A program made the translations under genes and the position numbers. DNA of 64,000 nt from Phalacrocorax aristotelis (Eukaryota; Chordata; Aves; Suliformes; Phalacrocoracidae). The stretch lies in the NCBI RefSeq assembly GCF_949628215.1, contig NC_134279.1, positions 12,878,041 to 12,942,040 on the forward strand. Reading direction: 5' to 3'. The first letter of the stretch is position 1. Each line of letters begins with the position of its first letter. Under the pieces are notes generated by a model. It was not told the DNA's origin, made no database searches, and saw only the letters and a program-made list of their open reading frames with translations. Positions 38,937 through 51,445 of this stretch are shown here, piece by piece.

Positions 38937-40049
38937 GAGTATCCTCCTAGAGAAGGTGGCTGCTCATGGCTTGGACAGGCATACTCTTCGCTGGGTAAAA
39001 AACTGGCTGGATGGCCGAGCCCAGAGAGTTGTGGTGAGCGGAGCTAAATCCAGCTGGTGGCCGGTCACAAGCAGGGTTCCCCAGGGCTCAGTGTTGGGGC
39101 CAGTCTTGTTTAATATCTTTATCAATGATCTGGACAAGGGGATCGAGTGCACCCTCAGTAAGCTTGCAGATGACACCAAGTTGGGTGGGAGTGTTGATCT
39201 GCTCAAGGTTAGGAAGGCTCTGCAGAGGGATCTGGACAGGCTGGATCAATGGGCTGAGGTCAACTGTATGAGGTTCAACAAGGCCAAGTGCCCGGGTCCT
39301 GCACTTGGGTCACAAAAACCCAATGCAATGCTACAGGCTTGGGGAAAAGTGGCTGGAAAGCTGCCCGGTGGAGAAGGACAAGCCTGTTGGGTTGACAGCC
39401 AGCTGAACATGAGCCAGCAGTGTGCCCAGGTGGCCAAGGTGGCCAACAGCACCTCGGGTTGGATCAGCAATAGTGTGGCCAGCAGGAGCAGGGAGGTGAT
39501 CATGCCCCTGTACTCATGCCCTGTACCAGTAAGGCCGCACCTCGAATGCTGTGTTCAGTTTTGGGCCCCTCACTACAAGAAGGACATTGAGGTGCTGGAG
39601 CATGTCTAGAGAAGGGCAACAAAGCTGGTGAAGGGTCTAGAGAGCAGGTCTTACGACAAGCGGCTGAGGGAACTGGGTTTGTTTAGCCTGGAGAAGAGGA
39701 GGCTGAGGGGAGACCTTCTTGCTCTCTACAACTACCTGAAAGGAGGTTGTAGCGAGGCAGGAGTCGGTCTCTTCTCCCTATTAACAAGCGACAGGACGAG
39801 AGGAAATGGCCTCAAGCTGCATCAAGGGGAGGTTTAGATTGGATATTAGGAAAAATGTCTTCACTGAAAGAGTGGTCATGCATTGGAACAGGCTGCCCAG
39901 AGAGGTGGTGGAGTCACCATGCCCGAAGGTTTTTAAAAGACGTGTAGACATGGCGCTTTAGGGCATGGTTTAGGAGACATGGTAGTGTTCGGTTGGCAGT
40001 TGGACTTGAAGATCTTAGACGTCTTTTTCAACCTTAATGATTCTATGAA
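38937..40049 (+). mobile_element. CR1 LINE retrotransposon, 5'-truncated
   Basis: A non-LTR retrotransposon copy of about 1.1 kb, containing the C-terminal half of ORF2 and the 3' untranslated end. It is recognised by the reverse transcriptase block [20 protein letters not shown], the downstream thumb-like CR1 region and a 3' end close to the CR1 signature ATTCTATGA (40040-40048). The 5' breakpoint falls near 38937, between reverse transcriptase motifs A and B, as expected for target-primed insertion with incomplete synthesis. CR1 has no poly-A tail or reliable target duplication, so its ends are set by homology. It is far richer in G+C than its surroundings. Confidence 0.93.
38938..39970 (+). 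pseudogene. Inactive CR1 ORF2 (reverse transcriptase) remnant
   Basis: The open part runs to a TAG at 39607-39609. It contains RT motif B ([10 protein letters not shown]) and the catalytic box as LADD (39163-39174) where CR1 normally has FADD. Motif A with the first catalytic aspartate is missing because of the 5' truncation, so the enzyme cannot be active. Compared with the family as I recall it, there is an extra base near 39291 whose effect is reversed near 39380-39392, a small insertion near 39520-39530, the nonsense codon at 39607 and a further frameshift near 39822. In-frame CR1 sequence resumes after the stop ([16 protein letters not shown] and onward). The endonuclease domain is absent. 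Confidence 0.88.
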
Positions 40050-41116
40050 AGAGAGCTCTAGGAATCTGTTTTCCATGCTCTGGCAGACAAAGCCTTTGGA
40101 GACTATTTACCTGTGTTGACTTGCTTTTTCCATTGAGATGACCCTATCTTTTGGTCCCTGAATTCTCAGGGCTGTGGCAGTGCCCTTGCAAGCATTCTCA
40201 CAACATGGTCTGTCATTATTCTTCAGTATCAGTCTAATCATCCCCTATTTAATCTTCACTTTAGTTAAGTTACTGTTTTATAAAGTGAGGCAAAGGTAAG
40301 ATGAGTAAACTGTAATAAGAATTTGGAAAAATAATGAAAAAAGCGTATTTGAAATGGTAGATAATCTGATATATCTCACAAAGGCCTAGAAAAAATGAGA
40401 TTGTTATCTGTACTTGTAGACACTAATATAACAACTAGAGCACAAAAAATAGAAGTAATAGAAAGCTGCCAGAATAACGGCTTAGGTCAGCACCAATACA
40501 GGAAAAAATGTTAAATTGCTAGAAATATAGTACAAATGCCCATTTCAATATGGAATGTGCTAAGTTATCAGCTTAGAAGAATGATCTTTGACTTACTAGG
40601 AGCATCCCAAAAAGGTTCAAGTATTTTTACTTCAATAATAAAATAAGATTCTACTCTTCTTTTTCAAATACCTTCTTCAGCCGGAAAGATAATTTTCTGA
40701 ACAGTTAAGATTTCTCAAATAAGTGTAAAGATACATTTAGATATTTGTTGTTTATAGATACATATAAAAAGCCTGAACAAATACAAGAAATAAACTAGAA
40801 AACAGTATGCACACTCAGAAATATATGTCTAGAAGGTGAAATTACCAAACTAAACTCCATGAAAATTAAATACCTGTCGTGTTTATATAGTGAATGGGAA
40901 ACTAAAAAATGTTAAGCATTATTGTTAAAACAGGCTCCAGAGACAGAGAAAATAATGGCTTGTTAAGCTCTCCTTCAGCTTGTTGTTGAAGCAAGAGCAA
41001 AAATGAGGAAGTGTTTTCAACAGAATTATTGTTGCTTGAAATAATTTCACTTCCCCAAATATAGGTATTCCATATATATAAATCTCAAAGTAGCTCGTGT
41101 ATTCTCCCAGGCTCAC
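40050..41116. other. AT-rich non-coding stretch
   Basis: Nothing recognisable between the CR1 3' end and the next candidate exon. Confidence 0.55.
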
Positions 41117-41201
41117 CTCGGAGAGCAAGCAAATCTGCTGTTTTCAAACACAAGAGTCTGCCAAGATTTTCTTGGGTCAGCTTCAGAAGGAAAGCAATAT
41201 G
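41117..41201 (-). other. Candidate internal coding exon, product not recognised
   Basis: On the minus strand a T-rich tract ending TTTCTTTGAG provides the acceptor (GAG and not CAG, so slightly weak), and CGAG then GTGAGCC provides the donor. The 85-bp segment is open in two frames. Read from phase 0 it contains LLKLTQENLGRLLCLKTAD, which looks like an amphipathic helix. Read from phase 1 it contains FPSEADPRKSWQTLVFEN. The phase-1 reading ends in phase 2 and joins the 37914-38033 candidate in its phase-2 frame; the phase-0 reading joins the same candidate in phase 1. I do not recognise the protein in either reading. Confidence 0.35.
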
Positions 41202-43040
41202 CTCAAAGAAAAATAAAAATTAACTTTTTTTTGAAAAAACATTTTGTAGAAGTTACTGAACATACTGCTAAATATGAAGATCCAAACAATCAAGTCAATG
41301 TAAAATACAAAAACCCAAGCCTTCATCTAGGTAAGATTTATAAAACACTTACTAAATTTGTAAGCTTTGCACACCCTAGTAATGCTTGGATTTCTCATTA
41401 AAATGAAAGCTTCCATAGTTTGCACTTCACTGTATCATCATCATTGCAAAACAGGCATGCACAACTTCATAACAAATGGAATTTCTTTTTTTCAGGAACT
41501 TGGACCTGAAAATTTATTCAGGCTGTTTTATTACTGATTACCATCTAGTTCAACTACTGAAGAGTTCACAGAAATCTCTACATAAACAACGGTGGCATAA
41601 ATCCTTTTCTGGTGTGAATATATACTGGAAGTATATAACCCATGAAGAACATGAACTAGCATTTATAATTTCACAGCATTTAACAACAGGAATATTAAGA
41701 GAAAAGATCTGACTCAGTGACAAGTGATATACCAATACATAAATATATTATAATCATAAATATATCCAATACCAAAATCGTTAGGTATCAGTATTGCTTA
41801 CACCCACAGTACCAGCCTAAGCTTACATGCCCCTGCACTGCTCTGCTATTTCTATGCTGTCCTTTTCTCTTGGCCCTGAACTGGGCTGAAGCCATTTGCA
41901 CAGATAATCAGCTCCCATGAAAAGGAGGAATGGAGCTAGAGCTGGGACATGCTCCTTTTGTTTTTCTCTCTTTGTCCTTGAATACATTGGTATAGAGCTC
42001 GTAAGTGTGAGTAAATGGTCATATATAAGCATGAAGGGCTTTTTGTTTGTTTTAATCCTTCCCCCCTCCCCCCACCACCAAGATCTTTCTCCTAGGAAAT
42101 TAACACTATGTACTAGTGAAAGATCATCTTTGACATGTAGTAGATCCCTAAAACTGCATTAAGGACACAGTGGCTACAGGATACACATTTTCATATCACA
42201 GATTTGTGTGTAAATACAATATAGAAACAAGCAGGAAAAAAAAATTACTGAATACCGAGAAATTTCTCATCAGCATTTGGTATAAATTGATAGTTTAAAG
42301 TGAGACAATAAAATATATAGACAAACATGTAGACACTGCTTCAGGGCTAGATTCTGAGTTAGAGAACATTTAAATTAGTCCTTAAGCATATCTTTCTGCA
42401 AGGGCATCTGTGGATTTCCAGACCTCCTACGTATCTATGCTAATCTTAGTTTCCTAATCCCCCAGGCCAGTTAAATCATCTGTTTTTTCCTCCCTGCCTT
42501 TAGCAGTCTTCTCTCTTCTACAGGGAAAAAGGCTATTCTAAGTTTCTGATCATTTGGAACTCTCAGAAAATTAATCAGTAGTCTAAAAGAAATTAGATTA
42601 CTATTGGTGAGCATAACACATAAACAACGCATTATTTTTACTGAAAATGAAATTGCCTCCTCCTAAGGGCTTCCCATCAGTTAAACATTTTCTCCAGAAG
42701 CACAAAGTGCTCCAGAATATGGTGGAATCCTCAAGGTGGAATATTATCCAAAATTGTCAGGAGCAAACAACGACAAAACCCTAAGGAATTACTTGAACAG
42801 TTCTGTTCAAAGAGTATCAATAGGTGTACGTAGATGAATTTTGTTTAGATTTGCCTCTGAAAGACACTTTCTGTGATAGGCTAATCCAAATGCTTTTACA
42901 AAAAGTGTAATGCAGTGCTTTTCTAAATGCAGAAATCTTTTTACTTGCATATATTGAAGTTGATTGGCAATCTGCACACAAAGAGGAAAGGGAAAATGAG
43001 AAAACAGGTCTTTCAGTAGCCGCGAAATCCACCTACATAC
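41202..43040. other. Non-coding stretch between candidate exons
   Basis: It holds a C-rich run near 42059-42077. Short open frames near 41476-42162 occur on both strands and are not recognised. Confidence 0.5.
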
Positions 43041-43169
43041 CTTTGTCAATTGCTATTGCAAGAAAACGAGCTGCTAACCCTTCAGTGTGGCTGCAGAGGC
43101 ACAAAGATCTGCCCAGAGGCCTGTGGATTCCAAGGCACAGAGCCCTGAGGAATCCCTTCCTCACAGCTG
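43041..43169 (-). other. Candidate internal coding exon, product not recognised
   Basis: On the minus strand a T-rich tract ending GTTCTTTCTAG is a good acceptor, and CAAAG then GTATGTAGG is a good donor. The 129-bp segment is a multiple of three and about half G+C, well above its flanks. Only phase 1 is open throughout (two leading bases, 42 codons, one trailing base); the other frames hit stops. The peptide contains RKGFLRALCLGIHRPLG and ends near AARFLAIAIDK. Its 1-1 phase fits both the segment at 63918-63989 and the phase-1 reading of 41117-41201. Product unknown; it might instead be an exon of a non-coding RNA. Confidence 0.4.
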
Positions 43170-44752
43170 CTAGAAAGAACAATAAATAAAACCCCAAACC
43201 AGCAAACCCAGTCATTCTGCAACCTTTGAACACCTTTTTGATCTGTAAAACCTGCCTAAGTAGTTTCATTAACATTAAGGTAGATCCTGTCCTTCTGCCA
43301 TTACTCACAAGTCACAACTTTACGCTGGCTCTTTTCTAAGCGATAAATCAGTACGATTTGCTAGTATCATTGATTCTCTGTCCTGTAACTTCAGTCTTTT
43401 AATGCTTCTGTACCAGACAGTTACTTAAAAACAACATTACAAGGTCATGCTGAGTAATTAAAGCAGTAAGATTCTAAACTAATATGATTTATCCTTATTT
43501 CCCGTGCCCCTGTTCTCTCCTTGTATCCTGGTGGGTTTAAAATAACCAGCCCCTGTCCAGAAAGCATTAAAACGTAAAATAAATGGGTGAGCTTAAGTAG
43601 TAGTATTAATTTTCATTTATTGAAAAAATTAACATTAGTTGTAAATGCAGCTACTAAGTGATTTCATTCCTAATAAACTTGTCTTTATTTTACTATGTAA
43701 ATAAATAGGACATCGAGCTTTCATGTTACATAGCTGATGTTGGTTAATCTTGTTAAAAATACAGTGAAGCGAATATACCATACTAAAAATTACTTCAATG
43801 TATTAGCCACCTACCCTGTTGCCTTGAACATCGCAAATTTTGAAACTACAAACCCTGGTAGAGATCAGATTCTAAAATTCCCTCCTGTTCTTAATATTAG
43901 TTATCAAGTTACAAACACATACCCACTGCTTTGTTACAGTCCCATCCCAAAACCTCCTATGTGTCTTTCTTATACTTTCCTTGTCTTCTGACTGCTTTCT
44001 GAAAGGATGGTGTGAATATATCTATATATTTTTGTGTGTGCGCACCTAGACCCATGGCTCTTTTTACAGTATCTGTCAGACCCTGTTGTGGCTAAGTGTA
44101 TAAAAATCTGTGCATATGTATTATAAATAAGTATATATGCATCTATACAGTAGCCACACTGAACAATTAATTTTCATCTCCAAGTTCTTCCATTAAAATA
44201 ATGAAAAATTGATTTGACCTCTCCCACTTCAAGTGGTTATATTGCCTATCAGTTTAACAAATACAAAATATGACTTTAATAGAAAGCACAGATGTGCACT
44301 ATATCTCAACGATACAAATGTTTGTCATCTTTTATGAAAATTTAGTTTCTATTGTTCCCCAATTTTTGGCACATGACAAATAATTGGATAGAGTTATTTC
44401 ATTCACACTTGATTTTTTTGTCTATATGTAGTAATAACTTTGTTCCAAAACTAAACTATTTATTCCCATGTTGTCTGACCAGTACAGCATTCCTCCATAT
44501 CTTAAGCATCCAGTTTATCTATCATGAAACTAAATTAATGCATACAAGAATGTGCAGTTTATTTATTTAGAAAATTCACTATTTTCTAGAGTAAGAACAG
44601 CATTCCTAATCTTAACATTAGTTTTACCAGATAGCAGAAGACACGTTTAATATTTTAAACCCCATCATTTTACAGTAGTCTTATGATCAGTTACACTTGT
44701 GACATTCTTTCGGTTGAGTCGCATGTATGCTGTTTAACTGTATAGGTCTTAA
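43170..44752. other. AT-rich non-coding stretch
   Basis: No gene recognised. A TA/TG-rich patch occurs near 44018-44041. Confidence 0.55.
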
Positions 44753-44802
44753 CATAGAATCATTTAGATTGGAAAGGACCCTTAAGATCATCAGGTGCCA
44801 CC
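44753..44802 (-). mobile_element. CR1 LINE 3'-end fragment
   Basis: About 50 bp matches the extreme 3' end of avian CR1 in reverse orientation: the complement of ATTCTATG, then the characteristic TTGGAAAGGACC and CTTAAGATCATC segments. It is a severely 5'-truncated insertion. Confidence 0.85.
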
Positions 44803-46934
44803 ATTTTTAAACGTAAATACTCTTAATGAACAAACCAATTAAAATGCACCTCAGGATGCATTTATTCTTGGATAGATAAGAAATTTCTGACAGGTCTTGG
44901 GATTTTGAAATATGAATGTCAACAAGTTACTGAATGAACATTTTCCTTTTTCTTAGTTTGGGGATTAATTTAAATATAATACTTTCTACTAGCCTTATCC
45001 TGACACCCAGCTAATAATTATTTTCACAGAAATAATTTTAAACAACCAAACATTTAATATTTGTTGTATTACACTACTATAATTATTTTCTACTAGAACC
45101 AGCTATGGTACATTTAAGAGGGAGGAAAAAAGAGATATTTTACTTGTTTTTGGAAAGGAAACATTTAGAGAAATGCTATTATTAAGAATTCTACAGCCTA
45201 AAGACTTCCTTGGTCTGGAATGGTGTTCAGTTATATTAGTGCAAAACTAAGCAGATTGTTTCAAGTCACTGGTGAAGATGAAAGTCAGTTGGTGATTCTC
45301 CTATTTTCCATTTTGTGGTTGTTAACATACACATACTGAAAGATATTATTTCACTGGCTGCTAACTTAAGAGGCAAAAGGAGGAGGGATGCCTGTGACAG
45401 GAGACTAACATTGTGTGCCTGGTTTTACCAGGTCACTAGCTGAGTACATCTGGTTTTGCATTTACAAAATGTTGTTATTTTGTAATATTGTAGAGGTATA
45501 TATTACAGAAACTGTACATGGAAGAAAAGGATATCGTTTAATACTAACCACAACCAGCCAGTCTCATTCTGTTCTGTACTATGGCCTTTGTCTCACTTGC
45601 GGGTCTAAAAGCCTATGTATTTCTTTGTCACAAATTATTTTACAGATATTGAACAAGTTAGGACTCTTCTTCCCCTTAGATGTAAAGATTAAAAAGGATG
45701 TACTATAGAAACCTGTAGGTGATATCTTCAACAATTAGTAAAATATTCATTTCATTAGTCATTGACGTGATCTGAGTAAGCAAAATGGACTTCTCTTTTT
45801 TAATGGATTTAGAGAGAGTACATTTTGTCAAGCTGTTAATTGGTTCTTGGGAGGCAGGCAAATCATTAAAACTTTGTGTGTTCTAAATATTACATTTTTA
45901 TAAAAGGCTATTTACATATATTGCTTTCACACTTAAATTCTAATGGAAGTGCAATTTTAAATGGAAAATATTATCCAGAATTTATGTCTGACAAATATTA
46001 GTGCTTTTATGACAATGCTAGGATTCAGAGAAACTCTGTCTTGTTTTCTCAAGTTCTAAAGTCTTTATCCTTGAAGATTGTCTTTGAATAGTTAATTAGT
46101 TTTGTCAGTCAACTGCCTCAAATTAGATTACCAACTTTTTATTTTAATTTTAAATCTCAGCTCTTTCTGACAGAAATGGTGGGGAAAGGACACTCTAAAA
46201 GCTTTGAGTTCACTGTGGGCATATAAATACAATAACATTAGAGCACAGAAAAGATTTCAGGGTTTCTTTTAATGTGCATATCTGAACAACATTAAAGGAT
46301 CAAAGCTCTATCTATCATTACATTCCATATCTTTTCTACTCATTTAAGATTAAGTACTCCATTATACTCTGAATACACTAGAGAGCCATATTGAAGTTGC
46401 TTGCTAATTGTATTATTAAAAGGTTTCTGAAGAACCTGTTGAGATACTTGATAAAACATAATAAATCTCTGGAAAGTTAGGGTAGGTTGATAAAAATATT
46501 TATAAAATATAAAAATGAACATGAATATATTAAATTGATATTAAGTTTAAATAGAAATCACTAAAATTATTGCTGTATTACATCCATTGCCAACAAATAT
46601 TTTAAGTGATTTTCAGCCAGCTACATCTGTTTCCCACCTTTCAAATAGTTTTATCCTTTACAGATCTGTTTGGTGAAATGGTACACCTGAGCAAACATAA
46701 TCTCACAAGAGACTTTCAGATATACAAACTTCACAGTATATTTGATAAATCTTCGGCAATCGCTGTTTTCAGATCCATTGCTCTTTTACACAAGAAATTA
46801 TCCCTACCTTGAATATCTGTGCTCGATTTTTTTTAAAGCAATTCTTTGTTAAAACAAATATTATGTTTCTTTTAAAAAAATCAACTTATGACAGTCAGAT
46901 TAAATCCTGAGATACAAACATGACGGGTACTTAC

Positions 46935-46984
46935 CCTTGAAGGCCACTTAGAAATGGAGAAACTTTCACATTTTAAATACAAGC
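46935..46984 (-). other. Weak candidate small exon
   Basis: A pyrimidine-rich acceptor (TTCTTTCCTGTGTTAG) and a near-consensus donor (AAGG then GTAAGTA) bound 50 bp. Only phase 1 is open, giving a peptide containing LKCESFSISKWPSR, and it ends on a codon boundary. Too short to separate from chance. Confidence 0.18.
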
Positions 46985-47126
46985 CTAACACAGGAAAGAA
47001 TACCTGCTATTGATCTATATACATATAAATATTTAAAATCTTAAGATGCATGATTTCTTTTCCTCTGTGTATCCATGCAGAAGTGCAGAGGTTTCCCTAC
47101 ATCCCAGAGCTTTGCAAGGTCTACAG

Positions 47127-47181
47127 CAAAACAAACTAACAAACAAAAAAACTCCAAACCCCACCCCTCCACCCCCCAAAA
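47127..47181 (+). repeat. C/A-rich simple tract
   Basis: AAAC and CCCCAAA-like units, the complement of the G/T-rich tracts elsewhere in the window. Confidence 0.6.
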
Positions 47182-47509
47182 GAATATTAATATATTTAGA
47201 TAAAAGAAGTTATGCAAGTACAAACCTGTAGCAGAAACATCATAAACTTCAAAGTCTAAAAGAAAACAAGATATAGGCAGGTAAACAGCAGATTAATAAT
47301 TCTGAAATTCTAAAGAACAGTTATATTTTTCTCTACCTGGCAGCTACAAACTTATTCATAGATATATTCTTTTTTGATGGTACACAGTTGCTGCACTTTT
47401 AATATTTATGTCCTGTGGTAAAGACCGCAATGAGATTTGAAGAATTTGTTACTAACTTGTATATGCTTTCAAATGAGGTTGAAATAAAACAAAAAATAAT
47501 AGGGGAAAG

Positions 47510-47526
47510 AAAAAAAAAAAAAAAAA
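47510..47526 (+). repeat. Poly-A tract (A17)
   Basis: Seventeen consecutive A. No retroposed sequence recognised upstream. Confidence 0.75.
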
Positions 47527-48910
47527 GAGTTGAAAGCCTCTTTCATAAGCTCTTAGCATCCACGGCTCTTGTTAAGTCTTCTCCAGTTCACTTTTCAAGA
47601 GCTTATGGATATCTAACTCATTTCAATGGGGACAGCCTTTCTGAATGCTCCAGTAAGGACCAGATGGCAAGTTATTTAGAAATACTTAACTGGTAAATGA
47701 CACAAGCGTTAAAGCCCATCGCAATCTGAAAATGCTTTGAGTTATACCAGAGCAAAAATTTATTGTAACAGTTTTCTGTTAACAACCTAGACTTAAAGAA
47801 AGCTATTGAAAAACTGGCTTGTGCTTTTAGGTCAGTGGCAGATTTATCGTTTCCAAACAGTTATTCTGCTATTTAGTAATAACTTAAGAGAACTTAAAAT
47901 AAAATGTTTTCTCTGGTGAAGACTTTTCTTATGCTATTAATCATAAGAAATTTAGAAGTATAAAAACCAATGAGTTTTGCCACATAAAGAAAATGCTCTT
48001 ACTTGTGCTGTTATTGAATGCTAGCAGATTTTAGCAGAATATGCCACCTTTCAAGAACAACAGGAAAATCTACACAATTGTATAATAATAAAGATGTTGG
48101 TTTGCAGCAAAACACTTAATTAAGGAGAAGTCTCTTCCTAGTTTTCCATAAGAAACCTGAATCTCTTTTAGGCAGCAACATTGACACAATTGTCTCATGA
48201 GGAAACAAAACCATTGGAAAACTACTCATCTTATAGTCTATAACCTCGAGGAACTCCACTGAAGTTCAGGTCCCCCCAGAAAACGTCCTTCAGGGAATTC
48301 AGTAAAAATTCACTGATGCAATTTGGACCATGGTAGAGCGTACCACTTGCTAGACATGTTTGTCTCCACTGACCTCAGCTGAAATGTTGAGTGAAATGCA
48401 CTGTAGCATTTCAGAGCAGAGATATTCAGAGGAAAGACAAAAGAAAATTCTTTTTGTCATGAGTTTCAATAGCTTGAATCTTAACCAATTCATTAGTATT
48501 AATCCTTCAAGGCTGTTCAAGTGATTAGGGGCTATGTTGAACTGCGTCCAAAGAACTCAGGACCGGCTGCCCCTCTACAGCAGAACACATCTTTCAGGAG
48601 CTGGTGATGCAGAGGCATCTTTTTTGCTCTGCCTTTCACACTTGGACCAGAGTCATCATGGGGCAACGCCAGTGCCTCCCAGGTGCTTGTTGCACCTAGG
48701 GACAGTGACAGCAAACTGAACATCCATCAGCAAAAGCTGACAGCACAGATGGGGCATGAGTAACTGGGGACTGGTCACACTGTTTGGGGAAGCACTGCTC
48801 GCCAGCTCAGTAATTGGGTTTGTTTGCCTTTTGGTTAATACAGTTAGAGACATCTGTAATCATGCATAACAACAACTTTGAACACTACCAGCTCCAAAAC
48901 AGGCACTTAC

Positions 48911-48947
48911 CTCTGTATAATGGTCACTGACATTTCATGTGAAAAAT
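48911..48947 (-). other. Weak candidate small exon
   Basis: Acceptor TTATCACAG and a consensus donor (AGAG then GTAAGTG) bound 37 bp. Only phase 1 is open, giving FSHEMSVTIIQ. The donor is among the best in the window; the short length makes the coding claim weak. Confidence 0.18.
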
Positions 48948-51162
48948 CTGTGATAATTGAAATCCATGTCCTCACAAACAAATTTTTTTCAAATATTTAA
49001 ACAGGCTTGACTAAATTATCTGCTTTGCCTCACATTTTCAATACAGTTTTACAACTGTGACACAACATAACAAGGGTTTTCTTTTCCTCTTCCTCCCCCT
49101 GCCCCAGGCTGGGGGAATGACCAACTGGAATCGTGATTTATTCAGGAAAGGACAGTGGCCAGAAAAATAAAGCAACCTATTACCCCGAATCCAACATTAA
49201 AATATAAGTGCGTCTCACAAACACTGGTTCCCTGTGTGACTTCTCACACTACCAATCTTTCCTCTGCTACATCCTTACTCTCCCACTTGGAATAAAATGC
49301 AAGTAATTGGGAAAACATTCTCCTCTCAGGAGGTGACCCAAGAGGTATCCCACTTTTTGGCCTGTACCATGTCTAGTAACGTATAAAAACTTTGTAAGCT
49401 GCACCACAAAAATGTATCTAGAGATGTCTAGATGAAAATCATTGAGCTGATACACTTTCAAAGCTGAATATTGTGCCTCTTACGTCCAATCGGTCCTTTC
49501 CTCCATACAGCAGTTTTAAACAAAGAGCAAACAAGTTATCAAGGGGAGTAAAGGCAGCTCTGAGAAACAATTGTCAATGAAATTAGGGCAGCAAGAACTG
49601 CAAAGATGTTACTATCACAACATTATGGCATCATTTTTAAAGGTGTCTTACACAACACTGCTATTTACTTTTTGGGACATCAAAAATAAGTACCTTTTAA
49701 AAGACATTAGAAAACATAACCCGCATAATATATTTTTTAATATTTTCTGTATACAACTTCTATTTAAATAACTTCGTATCGGAGGCCTTGACAAGTAAGC
49801 TCATTAGAGCCATAAACGTATAAAAGATCAATATAAATTTAAGATTAAACTTTGTGTAGAAGATCTTTACAGTATTCAGATGTTCTACAAATACTGACAA
49901 AATGTAATACTTGATCCCAACTGCAGAACGATCACTAGATGTAAGAAAGAAACCAAGAGTAACTTGATAGCTGAAGAAATAAGGCATTTCTATGTAGAGG
50001 TACAATCAGAGAAAATTTTTGTTTCTATGTTTAAGGCTATTTATAGAATTTTTAAAGGGTAAAGACGTAAGAGAAATTTCTAAGATCTTACAGACACAAA
50101 GTAACATATAAAGGTCATTAATTCACATTATAGAACAGAAATTAAAACCAAAACATGCACTGATTGCTCACTGCATTTTCTAAATATATTCAAACAATCT
50201 ATGAGTAATCCCCAGATTTTACATACAAATACGTCTGTCAAACTCTCAGGAGTCCCCACAGATTAAAGACTGCAAATATAGAAAAGAATAAGTATGAAAG
50301 TCTATCAAGCTGCTCATTTTATTTCTTCTTTCTCTTTAGCTAACCTAACAGCATTGGTTTTAAAAGGTGCCACAGTTTTAACAGCAGTAATAGAATATTT
50401 GTTTGTTTGCTGCTCAAGTGCACAAAGTTTCAATCTGAAAACATGCCTATAAACTGAAGGTCAACATACAGGGTAAGTAGACCAACATGCAAAGCAGTTC
50501 AGGATTTTCCAAGGGCAGCACATGTTGACTGTGCCACCTTTCTCAGCCCTCACCTACTGAAGGTATCTTTTTTTTTTCCTCATGTCAGGTGTATCCCTCC
50601 TTACTCAACCAGGAATGCTCCCTTGAAATGTCATCCATTCTTTATAAGCACCTCTTGATGCCTACAGGACAGAGCTCCACAGAGAGCTCAGTTCCCCAAT
50701 TTTAATGTTAGTCTGGCTTTCCAACTCTTTATGTTTGTTTTTTACTCCTATTCTTGTAAGAGCAGGTTCTCCAAGCATCTTATTTGCCACCTTTTTTAGC
50801 TATCCTGTCACTCTTTTCATCCTTACTTTTCTTTCTCCAACATTTCCTCTCTTGTGTACTCAAGAGCTAAAGAATTTTTTTCCTTTATTTTTTAAATAGG
50901 AATGAGCAATATATATATGCTATGGAGTAAAAAAGAAAATTAGCCAGAGTACTCCAAAGCTGGTTTTCCCCTTTGCTTACCACCAAATGATATCACACAG
51001 CAACACAAACTCATGTGTGAACCTAATGAAAAGTTCTAGGTGACTTAACAAAAAAAGATTCCTAGCAGATCAAGAAATAGAGATGATTAGTTTTGCATCC
51101 ATGAAAGGCTATACAGGACTCAATATTCTATATTTTGAACACATTCAGTAGATTTCATAGAT

Positions 51163-51208
51163 CTCAAAATAACCTTCGTAAGATAAATATAACCTCAAAA
51201 TAACCTTC
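51163..51208 (+). repeat. Short direct duplication (15-mer, 31-bp period)
   Basis: CTCAAAATAACCTTC occurs at 51163-51177 and 51194-51208. A local slippage-type duplication. Confidence 0.7.
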
Positions 51209-51445
51209 ACAACATGAACATCAGCATAAAGCCATTCTAATTGTGGGCTCAAGTTATTTAGGTAGATGAATAATTAAAAGTAATTTACCTAACAGCTAAA
51301 ATCCAGAGGAACTGCTCTCAAGAAAGATGATGAGTCATCACTGAAATGATGTGATGCAGTTAGTGGTATTACCCACAAAATTATCTTACCTATTGAACTC
51401 GCCAAATGCCTCCACATCTGATGCTACATGATTTTAAAAGGAACC

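Larger units (their letters stand above)
44803..51445. other. AT-rich non-coding stretch with weak exon-like signals
   Basis: It contains an A-run at 47510-47526, a C/A-rich tract at about 47127-47181 and a short duplication at 51163-51208. Two small minus-strand segments have good splice-like ends and one open frame each (46935-46984 and 48911-48947). A slightly G+C-richer patch near 48540-48790 has no recognisable identity. Confidence 0.5.

Noticed and set aside
48534..48853. G+C-richer patch with frames on both strands
   Set aside because: No match to a known repeat or gene that I can recognise and no splice sites of quality.
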